Source of the DNA: an uncultured bacterium
Lineage (GTDB): Bacteria; Cyanobacteriota; Vampirovibrionia; Gastranaerophilales; Gastranaerophilaceae
Direction: 5' to 3'
NCBI GenBank assembly: GCA_900549855.1
Contig: URPS01000004.1
Span: forward strand, 1-64,000
Length of the DNA stretch: 64,000 nt
Shown piece by piece: positions 1 to 8,691 of the stretch. Below the pieces are notes generated by a model. That model had not been told where the DNA came from. It worked only from the letters and a program-made list of their open reading frames with translations, and did no database searches. The stretch's first letter is position 1. Each line of letters opens with the position of its first letter. The position numbers and the translations under genes were made by a program.

Positions 1-2
1 AG

Positions 3-116
3 AAATTCTCTTTTGAGGATATTCTCGCCGGAACTGATGATGTTCAGTATGCGAAAGATAGTCTTGGCGAATACGCAAGATATGGTGATGAAAGCGTATC
101 AGGCGGTCTTGAATAA
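3..116 (+). CDS. 3' end of a truncated CDS, unknown product
   Basis: Frame 3 is open from the window edge to a TAA at 114-116 and is followed at once by a strong terminator. The visible C-terminus (about 37 residues, ending DESVSGGLE) is acidic. It has no motif I recognise. Frame 1 is also open to a stop at about 130, so the frame choice is only probable; the frame-3 residue mix looks more protein-like and its stop sits better before the terminator. Confidence 0.4.
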   Translation, partial: KFSFEDILAGTDDVQYAKDSLGEYARYGDESVSGGLE

Positions 117-130
117 TAAATACTTATGGT

Positions 131-157
131 AAGGCAGTCTTTTGACTGCCTTACTTT
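131..157 (+). terminator. Rho-independent terminator
   Basis: Perfect 9-bp stem AAGGCAGTC (131-139) / GACTGCCTT (144-152) with a TTTT loop, followed by a T-rich tail. It separates the truncated upstream gene from the dockerin protein gene. Confidence 0.8.
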
Positions 158-171
158 AAAAGGTGATTTTT

Positions 172-1056
172 ATGATTAAAACCATTGCAAAAAAACTTTC
201 TGTTTTTATTTTAGCTTTATCATTGCTTTTAATGTCTGCCGTTCAGTTTAGTGCAGACTCATACCTTGTAAGTAAAGACGGTTTTTATTATTTGATTGAA
301 AATTCTGAGGCGGTAATTTACGGATATGATTATAATAATCGTACTACCGATATTGTAGTGCCGAACACAATCAGTGATTACCCTGTAACAAAAATTGCTC
401 CTCGTGCATTTTCAAACAATACTAAGCTTACAAGCATTTCATTTACAGACGCTATGTCTTTAAAGAGCATTGGCAAATATGCTTTTTACGCTTGCAGTTC
501 TATTGAGGAAATTATAATTCCCGGTTGGCTAAACAGCATTGGCGAGTTTGCTTTTCAGGATTGCACAGCTTTAAAGTCGGTGTCAATTTACAGTAATGTT
601 TCCGTAATTCCCGAGCAGGCATTCGGTAACTGTAAATCGCTTGAAAAGATTAATATTCCAAGTACAGTAAAGTCTATTGGCAGCTATGCTTTTTATAACT
701 GTTCTGCACTTACCGAGCTTACACTTTCAAAGAACATAACGGATATTGCAAACGGTGCTTTTTACAACTGTCCTAACCTAACTTTATATGGCTATTACGA
801 TACAGTTGCTGAAAGCTATGCCGAGCAGAACAACATTCCTTTTGTTCATCTTGATAAAAAGGTGATTTTTGGCGATGTGAACTTTGACGGAGGTGTTGAT
901 GTAAACGATGTTACTCAAATTCAGATTTACATTTCCGGCGAGTTATCGGTTTTGCCTGACAGCTACGCTTTAAAGGCTGCCGATTTCAATCAGGACAATG
1001 TTATCGATGTAAATGATGTAACAGCTGTTCAGATGTTTATTGCAAATAAAGCTTAA
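172..1056 (+). CDS. Secreted leucine-rich (BspA/LRR_5-type) protein with C-terminal dockerin-like repeats
   Basis: The ATG at 172 is chosen because AAAGGTG sits 6-7 nt upstream; an in-frame GTG at 163 would lie inside that ribosome site. The N-terminus is a signal peptide (MIKTIAKKL, then a hydrophobic run ending near SAVQFSADS). The middle (about residues 50-210) is a series of LRR_5/BspA-type repeats with the signatures 'IGKYAF', 'IGEFAF', 'IGSYAF'. The C-terminal ~65 residues carry two calcium-loop-like repeats, GDVNFDGGVDVNDVT and ADFNQDNVIDVNDVT, the hallmark of type I dockerin. Dockerins bind cohesins on scaffoldins of cellulosome-forming Clostridia, so an extracellular role is likely. 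GC content is visibly higher than in the rest of the window. Together with the next two genes this suggests a clostridial origin. Confidence 0.85.
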   Translation: MIKTIAKKLSVFILALSLLLMSAVQFSADSYLVSKDGFYYLIENSEAVIYGYDYNNRTTDIVVPNTISDYPVTKIAPRAFSNNTKLTSISFTDAMSLKSIGKYAFYACSSIEEIIIPGWLNSIGEFAFQDCTALKSVSIYSNVSVIPEQAFGNCKSLEKINIPSTVKSIGSYAFYNCSALTELTLSKNITDIANGAFYNCPNLTLYGYYDTVAESYAEQNNIPFVHLDKKVIFGDVNFDGGVDVNDVTQIQIYISGELSVLPDSYALKAADFNQDNVIDVNDVTAVQMFIANKA

Positions 1057-1067
1057 TACTTAAACTT

Positions 1068-1098
1068 AAGCACAGGTGGCAACATCTGTGCTTTTTCT
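1068..1098 (+). terminator. Rho-independent terminator
   Basis: Stem AAGCACAG (1068-1075) / CTGTGCTT (1086-1093) followed by TTTTTC, 12 bases after the stop of the dockerin protein gene. Confidence 0.8.
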
Positions 1099-1142
1099 TG
1101 CTTATTTTTAGATTTTGTTATATAATAAAATTTGGTGATGTT

Positions 1143-1877
1143 ATGCCGATTTACAAAATTGCTGATATTATAAGCGATATAAGACCTAAATTTCCGACAT
1201 TTGAAAAAAATGCAAAGAATTATGAGTATTCGGGCAACGAACCTGTTCAAATTAAAATTTCGATTCGTGAGGATTATATACGAAAAAGAGCAGAAAAAAA
1301 TACTCACTTAACACTTGGTAATTTGGAATCAATTTTTCTTGCCGATACTTTCAATAAAAAAATTCTGAAATATAATGCAATATTTCTCCATTCGTCTGCA
1401 ATCCTTTATAAAGGCAAAGCGTATCTTTTTTCTGCCGATTCGGGAGTGGGCAAGTCAACGCACACAAAACTGTGGATAAAAAAATTCGGCGCTGAAAATG
1501 TACAGATAATCAATGATGATAAACCGATTATCAGATTTATTGACAATGATTGGTATGTGTACGGTTCGCCATTTGACGGCGGAAGTGGGGTAAACACTAA
1601 TACTCGTGCAAAACTCGGCGGCATTATTTTTCTTGAAAGGGCAGAGATGAACAGTATTGAAGTCCTTGACAAAAGCAGTATTTTTTCAAGAATATATAAA
1701 AATACGATTAAATTTTCTCTTGATGATGAATATGCGGGATATATGTTAAATACGGCTGATAAGTTGATTAAGGAAAATTATTTCTATTTGCTAAAATGCA
1801 ATATGAATATTGAAGCGGCGGAAATTTGCGAAAAATTTTTACTGACAGGAGACAAAAGAAAAAATGCTGTGGAATAG
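1143..1877 (+). CDS. HPr-kinase/phosphorylase-like P-loop ATPase
   Basis: The start is taken as the ATG at 1143 (MPIYKIADII, 244 aa); the longer reading frame back to 1098 adds an unlikely hydrophobic tail. A Walker A motif, GVGKST, lies at residues 101-106, followed by INDDKP about 25 residues later, where a Walker B/acidic pair is expected. This spacing fits the HprK-like C-terminal kinase domain found in small 'HprK-related' or PqqD-associated proteins of Firmicutes. The substrate is unknown. The gene overlaps the next by 14 nt, so the two are translationally coupled. It belongs to the clostridial-looking left end of the window. Confidence 0.65.
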   Translation: MPIYKIADIISDIRPKFPTFEKNAKNYEYSGNEPVQIKISIREDYIRKRAEKNTHLTLGNLESIFLADTFNKKILKYNAIFLHSSAILYKGKAYLFSADSGVGKSTHTKLWIKKFGAENVQIINDDKPIIRFIDNDWYVYGSPFDGGSGVNTNTRAKLGGIIFLERAEMNSIEVLDKSSIFSRIYKNTIKFSLDDEYAGYMLNTADKLIKENYFYLLKCNMNIEAAEICEKFLLTGDKRKNAVE

Positions 1878-3225
1878 AGATAAGCTGTTTTGCGATATTA
1901 ATCCAACGTGCTATAAGATTTCTTTACAGAAAGAAATTGTAAAGCGTCATGTACAAAATATGTTGAGTAAAGAAAAATTTGCAGGAAAAATCAGTAATCA
2001 GAAACTCCCAAATCTTGTATCAGAACATCATTCGCATCTGATAAAAAGAGGAAAGGGAATTGATCCGGTTTTACAGGAAAATAAAGCAGTTAACATTGCA
2101 CTTGCAAATAAAAATGTTAAAAATATAAAAGCTGCCATTAAATTTTATAATCAAGCATTAAAAATAAATCCGGCATCTTATCTTGCATGGTTTAATCTTT
2201 CACACCTTTATAGTATCGAAGGAGAGGCTGAAAATGCCGTATCGGCTTTAGAGACATGCAAAAAGATTAAGCCTAATGACATTGATACTGATTATTTTTT
2301 AAGTCTTGCTTTAATGAGAACAAAAAATTATGACAAAGGTTTAAAGCTCTTTGAAACACGTCTTTGTCGAGAAACAGCAACTGCGCTTCAAAACAAAACT
2401 TACCCAAACAAAGCTACAAAAGAAAATTTGTGGAAAGGCGAAAATATCAAAGATAAAACCATCTATGTTTATTACGAAGCAGGTTTTGGCGATGTAATCA
2501 TGTTTGCAAGATATTTACCACTACTTGCAGATAAATGTAAAAAGATATTATTTTTACCGCAAAAACCGCTTGTGCCTTTATTTAGGGATAATCCTCTCGG
2601 CATAGATGAAATTATTGATAAATATATACCGGAATGCGACATGAATTTTGATGTTCACACTCCGCTTTTGAGCCTGCCATATTTACTTAAGCTCAAAGGT
2701 GACAAAGTTTTTGCGTATTCGGAAGGTTACATACGACCAAATAAAGAACTTGCAGCTGAATACAAAAAGAAATTTTTTGATAATGACAAAATTAAAGTCG
2801 GTATTAAATGGCAAGGAAATACATACTATGACCAAGACAGAGTTATTCCGACACATTTCTTTAAACCATTAATGGAAGTTGAAAATACGCAATACTACTC
2901 ATTCCAAACTTTTGAAGGTTCTGAAGATGCAAAAGAATTAGATGGAATTGTAGATATCGGCAAAGACTTAATCGACTTTGGACAAACCGCTGCAGCTTTA
3001 AGCAACTTGGATTTGGTGATTTGTAATGACACTTCTCTTGCTCATTTAGCAGGCGCAATGGGAATTCCTTGCTGGATAATCTTACCTTACGAAGTTAATT
3101 GGAGATGGCATACAGATTTAAGCGTTTGTGATTGGTACGATAGCGTAAAACTCTTCCGCCAACATTCTGTTGGTGATTGGCAAAGCGTTTTTGACGATAT
3201 TTTGAGCGAAATGAAACCGGAATAA
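1864..3225 (+). CDS. Hybrid ORF: VanW-family N-terminus joined to a TPR glycosyltransferase
   Basis: Residues 1 to about 79 match the start of clostridial VanW-family proteins as I remember them (LFCDINPTCYKISLQKEI, then LIKRGKGIDPVLQENKAVN). A VanW protein should continue with 'CxKLxGLxIxPGE', but from about residue 80 (base ~2100) the sequence changes to TPR helices (IKFYNQALKINPASYLAWFN) and then a GT9/GT41-like domain. That domain has a YYEAGFGDVIMFARYLPLL motif near residue 205 and CNDTSLAHLAGAMGIPCW near residue 390, the nucleotide-sugar-binding end typical of TPR-glycosyltransferases. The start ATG at 1864 has GGAG upstream and overlaps the HprK-like gene. Neither half is complete. I suspect an assembly join or a recombination junction near 2092-2125. 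Confidence 0.7.
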   Translation: MLWNRDKLFCDINPTCYKISLQKEIVKRHVQNMLSKEKFAGKISNQKLPNLVSEHHSHLIKRGKGIDPVLQENKAVNIALANKNVKNIKAAIKFYNQALKINPASYLAWFNLSHLYSIEGEAENAVSALETCKKIKPNDIDTDYFLSLALMRTKNYDKGLKLFETRLCRETATALQNKTYPNKATKENLWKGENIKDKTIYVYYEAGFGDVIMFARYLPLLADKCKKILFLPQKPLVPLFRDNPLGIDEIIDKYIPECDMNFDVHTPLLSLPYLLKLKGDKVFAYSEGYIRPNKELAAEYKKKFFDNDKIKVGIKWQGNTYYDQDRVIPTHFFKPLMEVENTQYYSFQTFEGSEDAKELDGIVDIGKDLIDFGQTAAALSNLDLVICNDTSLAHLAGAMGIPCWIILPYEVNWRWHTDLSVCDWYDSVKLFRQHSVGDWQSVFDDILSEMKPE

Positions 3226-3701
3226 TCCAAAACAGGGAGTAGCCGTTTGCGAATGTTAATGAGCATTACGGATACGGGTGAGGGGATGAACTCTCTGGAC
3301 AAGAGTACTGTATCCACCCTCATCAAGGCTCCGCCCAGCTTTTCTTGGATTATTCGGGGTGTCGGCAGAGTAACGTCTGACCTCCACATTACGGGCTTAC
3401 GCCCTACCGAAAATACGCTCTCCCCTCAAGGGCGAAGCGTGAAATGCGCCGACTTATTGCAATTCCAAAATGCCGTCATTGCGAGAAAATCTGTGATTTT
3501 CGTGGCAATCCATTACTTTAGCATTTGGTTGTCATTTAGCCTTACGTAAATCTACTAGTCTAGCGACTGGATTGCTTCGTTTTACACTACACTTACTAGC
3601 TTGTAGGTTACACTACACATTTGAAAGTGAAGTGAGAAACGCTCGCAATGACGCACATTTGAAAGTGAAGTGGAAAACGCTCGCAATGACGCAAAATAAG
3701 A
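3226..3701. repeat. Repeat-filled intergenic region (palindromic elements)
   Basis: No gene is seen here. 3268-3325 forms an imperfect inverted repeat (GGATACGGGTGAGG ... GTATCCACCCTCATC). 3344-3435 holds the 'TTGGATTATTCGGGGTGTCGG' element, which recurs at 19791-19883. From 3471 onward there is a copy, and then two short partial copies, of the CATTGCGAG/CTCGCAATG palindromic family found at 19.3-19.7, 25.2-25.7 and 59.4-60.4 kb. Open frames inside this stretch have no protein-like composition and are ignored. Confidence 0.8.
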
Positions 3702-4706
3702 CTACACTTTATACATCTTTTTTAAATCATCCCAAGAAATTTTAAATTGGGCTTTTGTAAACACTTTATCTTTATACTCATTAGTTCCGCTGCCGCCAAA
3801 ATTATCACAGTATTTACACATTTTTACTTCTTCTCTAGCTTTTTGTAATAAATTTCTTATATGAGTATATTTTTCATTACGCCAAGCATCAATTACACTT
3901 TCTTTAGTCAAATCTCCTAAGGTAAAACAACCTTTTGGATCATTACAACATAATGACAATTTACCATCAGGTCGTATTATCATTTGTTTAAAAGGTAATA
4001 AACACGAGGTTTTTAAGTGATAAACATTTTTTCTGTTTTTCGAATTTCCGCCACGATTGTTTCTTATTGCATGTTTATTGATAAATTGAAATATAACTTT
4101 ATTTTGCAATTCTTCATTTTCCAAACAATATTCAATAATTGGAGTTATGTTTTTAGGAAATTTGTTTTTAGGGTTATCATAGTACACATCAACACAGAAT
4201 GTATCACAGTATGGTATCAATTTTTTAAATTTTTCGAGATTAAGCAATGTTCCGTTTGTAAAAAAGCTGAAATGATTGTTAGGCAATTGTTCCTTTGCAT
4301 ATTTTGCAAACTCAAATATTCTTTTATCCATCAAAGGTTCATTGTTTGAGAATAGTTGCATTCTTCCGTCATATTGAATATCCCTTAATTGATGAATAAT
4401 ATCGTAGAACAAGTTTTCTGACATTAACTTAAATTCTCTTGTATCATCATAACGATTCACCGGACAAAAATCGCACTCACCATTACAACGATTGATTGTT
4501 TCAATTTCGATTGTACTGAAAATAGGAAATGGTGTTTGTTTCTGTAACTCGTCAATCATTTTTTGCGTAGGCAAAAATCTTTTATTATCTTTATTAATTT
4601 TATTAGGAATTAAAACATATTTTTCATAAAACCTTGGATTTTTAGATAATAATTTGATAATAAATTTATTTAAATATCCCAACAAAATCAATACTTTATA
4701 TTTCAT
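3702..4706 (-). CDS. Radical SAM / SPASM-domain protein
   Basis: 334 aa. The cluster-binding motif CNGECDFC (CxxxCxxC) lies near residue 73 in 'IETINRCNGECDFCPV'. A SPASM-like C-terminus follows, with Cys at 'LSLCCNDPKGC' and a final pair in 'VKMCKYCDNFG', expected to bind auxiliary Fe-S clusters. Such proteins modify peptides or sugars and often sit in surface-polysaccharide loci; the substrate cannot be read from the sequence. It is the last gene of a minus-strand cluster that starts at 9090. The N-terminus (MKYKVLILL) closely resembles those of the next two genes although the enzymes are unrelated. Confidence 0.85.
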   Translation of the reverse strand: MKYKVLILLGYLNKFIIKLLSKNPRFYEKYVLIPNKINKDNKRFLPTQKMIDELQKQTPFPIFSTIEIETINRCNGECDFCPVNRYDDTREFKLMSENLFYDIIHQLRDIQYDGRMQLFSNNEPLMDKRIFEFAKYAKEQLPNNHFSFFTNGTLLNLEKFKKLIPYCDTFCVDVYYDNPKNKFPKNITPIIEYCLENEELQNKVIFQFINKHAIRNNRGGNSKNRKNVYHLKTSCLLPFKQMIIRPDGKLSLCCNDPKGCFTLGDLTKESVIDAWRNEKYTHIRNLLQKAREEVKMCKYCDNFGGSGTNEYKDKVFTKAQFKISWDDLKKMYKV

Positions 4707-4723
4707 ATTTGTTCCTCATTATC

Positions 4724-5722
4724 TTAAACAACTTCTGCTATTAGAACAGTATCATCTAATATGCCATTTTTTGTAGCTTTTCTGATTTTAAATCTGTATC
4801 CTAAGTTTAGATTTTCAATTTTTGTTTTTATTTCAAAAAAATCTTCTCCGGTATGGTATATTGCAATAATTAATGCTGGCTTTTGTGACTTAATAGTATC
4901 TAATGCTCCTTCTAAAAAGTCTTGTTCAGCTCCTTCTACATCAACTTTTATTAATCCTATTTTTAAATTTTCATTTTTTACAATATCATCTAATTTATCA
5001 ATTTTTATTGTTTCTTGTTTGTTTATTTTATGCTCTTTTCTATCTTGCCTTAGTGTTGCACCAACACCGGAACTATCAAATATACTGATTAACAATTCTT
5101 GCTTATGACTTCCGAGCCCGAATTTATAAGGAATTATTTTACCGAAATTATTTATTTTTATTGTTTTCAACAAATCGTCATAACTAGAAGTTACAGGTTC
5201 AAAAGCGAGTACATTTTTATTGGTGTATTTTTCAAACAAAATAGCGCTATCACCTATAAAAGCTCCAACATCAACAATATCACCATTTTTTACTTTGTCT
5301 AAAGTTTTTAGTTCAGTAATAAAATATTTATCCCAAAATATTTGGTTGTTAAAATGATTTCTTGGGAGTGCAAAATTTTCGTAATACCAAACACCGTTTT
5401 TTTCTTTTAAAACTTTATTTTTATGTAAATTTGCCAAGTATAATGTAAGACTTTCCCAAATGGTTCTTGTGTAATAAATCTTATTTTTAAGTACATAAGA
5501 AGATATTCTTCTTAAAACTCTTTTTATTGTAATTCTACTTTTCAAATCAGTATTTTTTAGTAATGATTTTTCAAGTACTTTATCCTCTTTGTTTCTAATA
5601 ATATCTTTGAAAGTTTTATTATTTGTTTTTGCGTAATCAATTAAATATATTTCACTTTCTAAAATTTTAGCAATTATTGAAGGAATTATTTTTGATAAGA
5701 AAATTAGAATTTTATATTTCAT
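4724..5722 (-). CDS. FkbM-family SAM-dependent methyltransferase
   Basis: 332 aa. The C-terminal ~200 residues carry the Rossmann methyltransferase motif I 'GDIVDVGAFIGDSA' and the later 'LIKVDVEGAEQDFLEGA', both diagnostic for FkbM-type O-methyltransferases. The N-terminal ~130 residues form a lysine-rich helical region of unknown role. It lies 17 bp from the radical SAM gene and 3 bp from the TagF-like gene, so it is part of one operon. It probably methylates a sugar or polyol of the surface polymer made by this cluster. Confidence 0.88.
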   Translation of the reverse strand: MKYKILIFLSKIIPSIIAKILESEIYLIDYAKTNNKTFKDIIRNKEDKVLEKSLLKNTDLKSRITIKRVLRRISSYVLKNKIYYTRTIWESLTLYLANLHKNKVLKEKNGVWYYENFALPRNHFNNQIFWDKYFITELKTLDKVKNGDIVDVGAFIGDSAILFEKYTNKNVLAFEPVTSSYDDLLKTIKINNFGKIIPYKFGLGSHKQELLISIFDSSGVGATLRQDRKEHKINKQETIKIDKLDDIVKNENLKIGLIKVDVEGAEQDFLEGALDTIKSQKPALIIAIYHTGEDFFEIKTKIENLNLGYRFKIRKATKNGILDDTVLIAEVV

Positions 5723-5725
5723 TTT

Positions 5726-6922
5726 TTACACCTGTTTCATAATCTGTTTTATTATATTAACAGCTTTTACACTTGCAGTACCATCATCTACACAATTTTT
5801 TTCTTCTAAAAACTTGTCTACTTCTTTTACATACTTTTCATTGTCAAAATGTAGAATATTATATTCCAGTTCTTTATTGTTATGTGCAATTGGAAACGGT
5901 GTTGCTTCGAGTGGATAATAAAAACCTCGTTCATTATTATATTGTTCAATATCTTCTGCATATATAAAACAAGGCTTTCTTGTCAACATAAAATCAAACA
6001 TGCAACTTGAGTAATCTGATATTATTGCATCAGAAATATATAACAATTCTTGAATATCATGATAAAGTGATACATCACGTTGATATTCTGATTGGTGAGT
6101 TAAATACTCAATTTTATTAACTAACTTTGGATGAAATTTTGACAAAATATTCCATTGACCACCGATTTTATTCTCTAAAATAGCTCTAAGTCTTTCATAG
6201 TTTAAATTATAACAATCAATTCTTAAATTATCCCTAAAAGAAGGAACGTATAAAAGTATTTTTGTATCTTTATTAATTCCAATTTTATTTTTTATACTTA
6301 ATTTAAGAATTTCGTCATTTTTAAAAAATATATCATTTCTGGCATGTCCTATTTTTTCAATTCTTTTGTTAAAATGTCTTGATTTTTTATAAACTTCATT
6401 TTCAAATTCACTATTTGATAACATAATATCGAGACTATTAATATCTTTTGTCAGAAAATAAGAAAAATTTTTATTTTTTGCAAAATTTTCTGCTGCAAAA
6501 TCAATACGTTTTATACCTAATGATCCATGCCAAGTATTCAAATATTTTTGATCTTTCTTTTTTTCTAAACCTTTTTTAAAGAATTGCATTTTATTTGCAT
6601 TATCAAGCCAAAGCTTTGAAGTTGATAATTCATACAGACAAGCCATAAAATTTTTAATATCAACCAATTTTACCTGAGGAGGAAATTCGTTATTATTTAT
6701 AAACTCTTGCTGTGTTAACCAAACCAATTTATATGGTAAATTTTGTCTTATAATTTCTTCTGTAATATATTTCAGATTACAACCATAACCTGCATAGCCC
6801 TTATGAGAACACAAAACTATTTTATTTTCATCTACGGGAAGCCAAGCAAAAAATAAATTAAATATAAATCTATTTATACTTAGTGAATGATTTAATAAAA
6901 AAGTTAATATCTTATACTTCAT
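5726..6922 (-). CDS. CDP-glycerol glycerophosphotransferase (TagF/TarL-like) family protein
   Basis: 398 aa, the usual length of the catalytic domain of polyglycerol- or polyribitol-phosphate polymerases. Seen: 'KIVLCSHKGYAGYGCN' near the N-terminus, 'YLNTWHGSLGIKRID' (the HG motif), 'ILLYVPSFRDN', and near the C-terminus 'SDAIISDYSSCMFDF', the family's nucleotide-binding signature. It would transfer an alditol phosphate from a CDP-linked donor to a lipid or glycan acceptor at the inner membrane face. The start overlaps the epimerase gene by 11 bp. Together with the cytidylyltransferase upstream it suggests a CDP-polyol-based wall or capsule polymer. Confidence 0.9.
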   Translation of the reverse strand: MKYKILTFLLNHSLSINRFIFNLFFAWLPVDENKIVLCSHKGYAGYGCNLKYITEEIIRQNLPYKLVWLTQQEFINNNEFPPQVKLVDIKNFMACLYELSTSKLWLDNANKMQFFKKGLEKKKDQKYLNTWHGSLGIKRIDFAAENFAKNKNFSYFLTKDINSLDIMLSNSEFENEVYKKSRHFNKRIEKIGHARNDIFFKNDEILKLSIKNKIGINKDTKILLYVPSFRDNLRIDCYNLNYERLRAILENKIGGQWNILSKFHPKLVNKIEYLTHQSEYQRDVSLYHDIQELLYISDAIISDYSSCMFDFMLTRKPCFIYAEDIEQYNNERGFYYPLEATPFPIAHNNKELEYNILHFDNEKYVKEVDKFLEEKNCVDDGTASVKAVNIIKQIMKQV

Positions 6923-7976
6923 TCTTTCTATCCCTATTCATACTTTTTATCAATCTATCAAGCATTTCTTGCAGCATAATTTGAGGTTCCCAACCTAAAC
7001 GGAGTAATTTATCAGAATTCAAACAGCATTTAATCTCCGGAGGATACTCCTTATGTTCTTTAGTTTCGTATTTAATATCAAGATTTCCCATCTTTGCAAA
7101 TTTTTCGGCAATTTCTCTTATCGAACATTTAGTGTCAGAATTAGCAACATTATAAATTTCTTTATTCTTGCCATCAATTAAGATTGACAAAATTCCGCTC
7201 ACGCAATCTGTAATATAGCAATAATTTTTTGTAGTTTCACCTTTTGTATGGAGAACAATATCTTGTTTTTTTATTACACTTCTGGCGAATTGAGCAAAAA
7301 CTCGGCTATCATTGTATTCGATTCCGGCTCCGATTATTTGTGTTAATCTTGCAATTTTTGTATCAATTCCGTATTCTGTAGAATAATCAACACAAAGGTT
7401 TTCTGCCATTCTTTTTGCAAGAGGATAAGAGCTCCTTGGGCTTGTTATATCAATTTGTCCAACATTATCATCTTCTTTTATCTCCAAATCAGAATCAATT
7501 GAACCATAAACTTCTATTGAAGATAAAAAAACTGTAGATATAACTTTTTTTTCTTTTGCAAAATCCAAAACCCTTTTTGTACCATCTAATATAATAGAAG
7601 CCGTAGTTGCAGGTTTTTCCAACATGTATTTTGATTGAGTATTACTTGCGCAGTGGATAATGTAATCAACATTTCCTGTATATTCAATCGGTTCTATGAT
7701 ATCTTGTACAATTATTTCAAGATTGCAATCATCAATAATATGTTCAAAAATCTTATGCGCTTTTTCTAAATTCCTAACCAAAGCAACAATTTTTGTATTC
7801 AAATTTTTTATTCTATTTGCACACAAAAATGCCAAAACAGTTTCACTGCCAATAAATCCTGTTGCTCCTGTAATCAAGACAGTTTTATCTCTGAATTTGT
7901 CAAAAACAGAATTTTTAACAAGTTCTTCTAAATCTTGTTGTCGTATATTGTTTTCTGTTTCAAATTGTCTTGGCAT
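6912..7976 (-). CDS. NAD-dependent epimerase/dehydratase (extended SDR)
   Basis: 354 aa. Seen: the Rossmann glycine motif 'VLITGATGFIGSE' near residue 32 and the catalytic YxxxK in 'SSYPLAKRMAENL', with 'VFLSSIEVYG' supplying the Ser. The length fits nucleotide-sugar epimerases and dehydratases. It overlaps the cytidylyltransferase gene by 17 bp, so the pair probably acts on one nucleotide-activated sugar or polyol. TarJ-type ribulose-phosphate reductases belong to a different (MDR) family, so this is not TarJ itself. Confidence 0.88.
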   Translation of the reverse strand: MPRQFETENNIRQQDLEELVKNSVFDKFRDKTVLITGATGFIGSETVLAFLCANRIKNLNTKIVALVRNLEKAHKIFEHIIDDCNLEIIVQDIIEPIEYTGNVDYIIHCASNTQSKYMLEKPATTASIILDGTKRVLDFAKEKKVISTVFLSSIEVYGSIDSDLEIKEDDNVGQIDITSPRSSYPLAKRMAENLCVDYSTEYGIDTKIARLTQIIGAGIEYNDSRVFAQFARSVIKKQDIVLHTKGETTKNYCYITDCVSGILSILIDGKNKEIYNVANSDTKCSIREIAEKFAKMGNLDIKYETKEHKEYPPEIKCCLNSDKLLRLGWEPQIMLQEMLDRLIKSMNRDRKNEV

Positions 7977-8691
7977 TATTTTCCTCTTGGTATTTCAAAA
8001 TCCCTTCCAAAATATACAAATCAGAAGGTGTGGTTATTTTTATGTTTCCAAATATTCCTTCCACAAGGTGTGTTTCTTTTCCGTATTTGAAAAACAATGT
8101 GCAGCAATCGACAATATCTTTATAATTTTTGTCTTCTTCTCTAGCTTTCAGATGTAATTGATAAATATCTTCCAAAACAAAACTCTGCGGAGCTTGTGCA
8201 CAAAATGTTTCTTTTCTGATTGGAACATTAGTCGGTTTAAATTTATCTTTGCTTATCAAAATTGTTTCATAACAAGGTGTTGAAGTAATTGCCGTACCAA
8301 ATTGTTTTACGCTTTCGATATTTTTGTTGATTAAATCCTCTGTAATTATTGGTCTAACACCATCATGGATTAAGACGGTAGAATTTTTCGGACAATCTTT
8401 GTAGGCAGCATCAAGAGCATTAAAAATAGAATCAAGCGCACAACACCCGCCACACACAATTTTTGCGACTTTGTCTATGTTGAATTTTTGCAACAATTCT
8501 CGTGTATATTCAATATACTCATTTTTGACTGCGAGATAAATTCTATCAATATTTTTGTTGTTTTGAAAATGAAGAAGTGTGTGTACTAATATCGGTTTAT
8601 TGTGTATTTCAATAAACTGCTTGGGTAGCGTAACACTACCATTATTAAGACGTTCACCGACTCCACCTGCAAAGATTATTGCAATATTCAT
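7960..8691 (-). CDS. IspD/TarI-like cytidylyltransferase
   Basis: 243 aa, full length for the family. The N-terminus MNIAIIFAGGVGERL ... LPKQFIEI matches the CTP-binding loop of IspD and TarI, and 'LIHDGVRPIIT' is the family's central motif. IspD makes CDP-methylerythritol in isoprenoid synthesis; TarI/Bcs1-type paralogues make CDP-ribitol. Because it sits between an SDR and a TagF-like transferase in a surface-polymer operon, the TarI-like role is favoured. The sequence alone does not exclude IspD. Confidence 0.8.
   Translation of the reverse strand: MNIAIIFAGGVGERLNNGSVTLPKQFIEIHNKPILVHTLLHFQNNKNIDRIYLAVKNEYIEYTRELLQKFNIDKVAKIVCGGCCALDSIFNALDAAYKDCPKNSTVLIHDGVRPIITEDLINKNIESVKQFGTAITSTPCYETILISKDKFKPTNVPIRKETFCAQAPQSFVLEDIYQLHLKAREEDKNYKDIVDCCTLFFKYGKETHLVEGIFGNIKITTPSDLYILEGILKYQEENNAKTI

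Noticed and set aside
3247..3549. Open frame in the repeat region
   Set aside because: Composed of palindromic repeats, with an overlapping open frame on the other strand; no protein-like composition or ribosome site.
7960..8691. Firm ispD assignment
   Set aside because: The family also includes TarI-type enzymes and the operon context favours that role; left as IspD/TarI-like.
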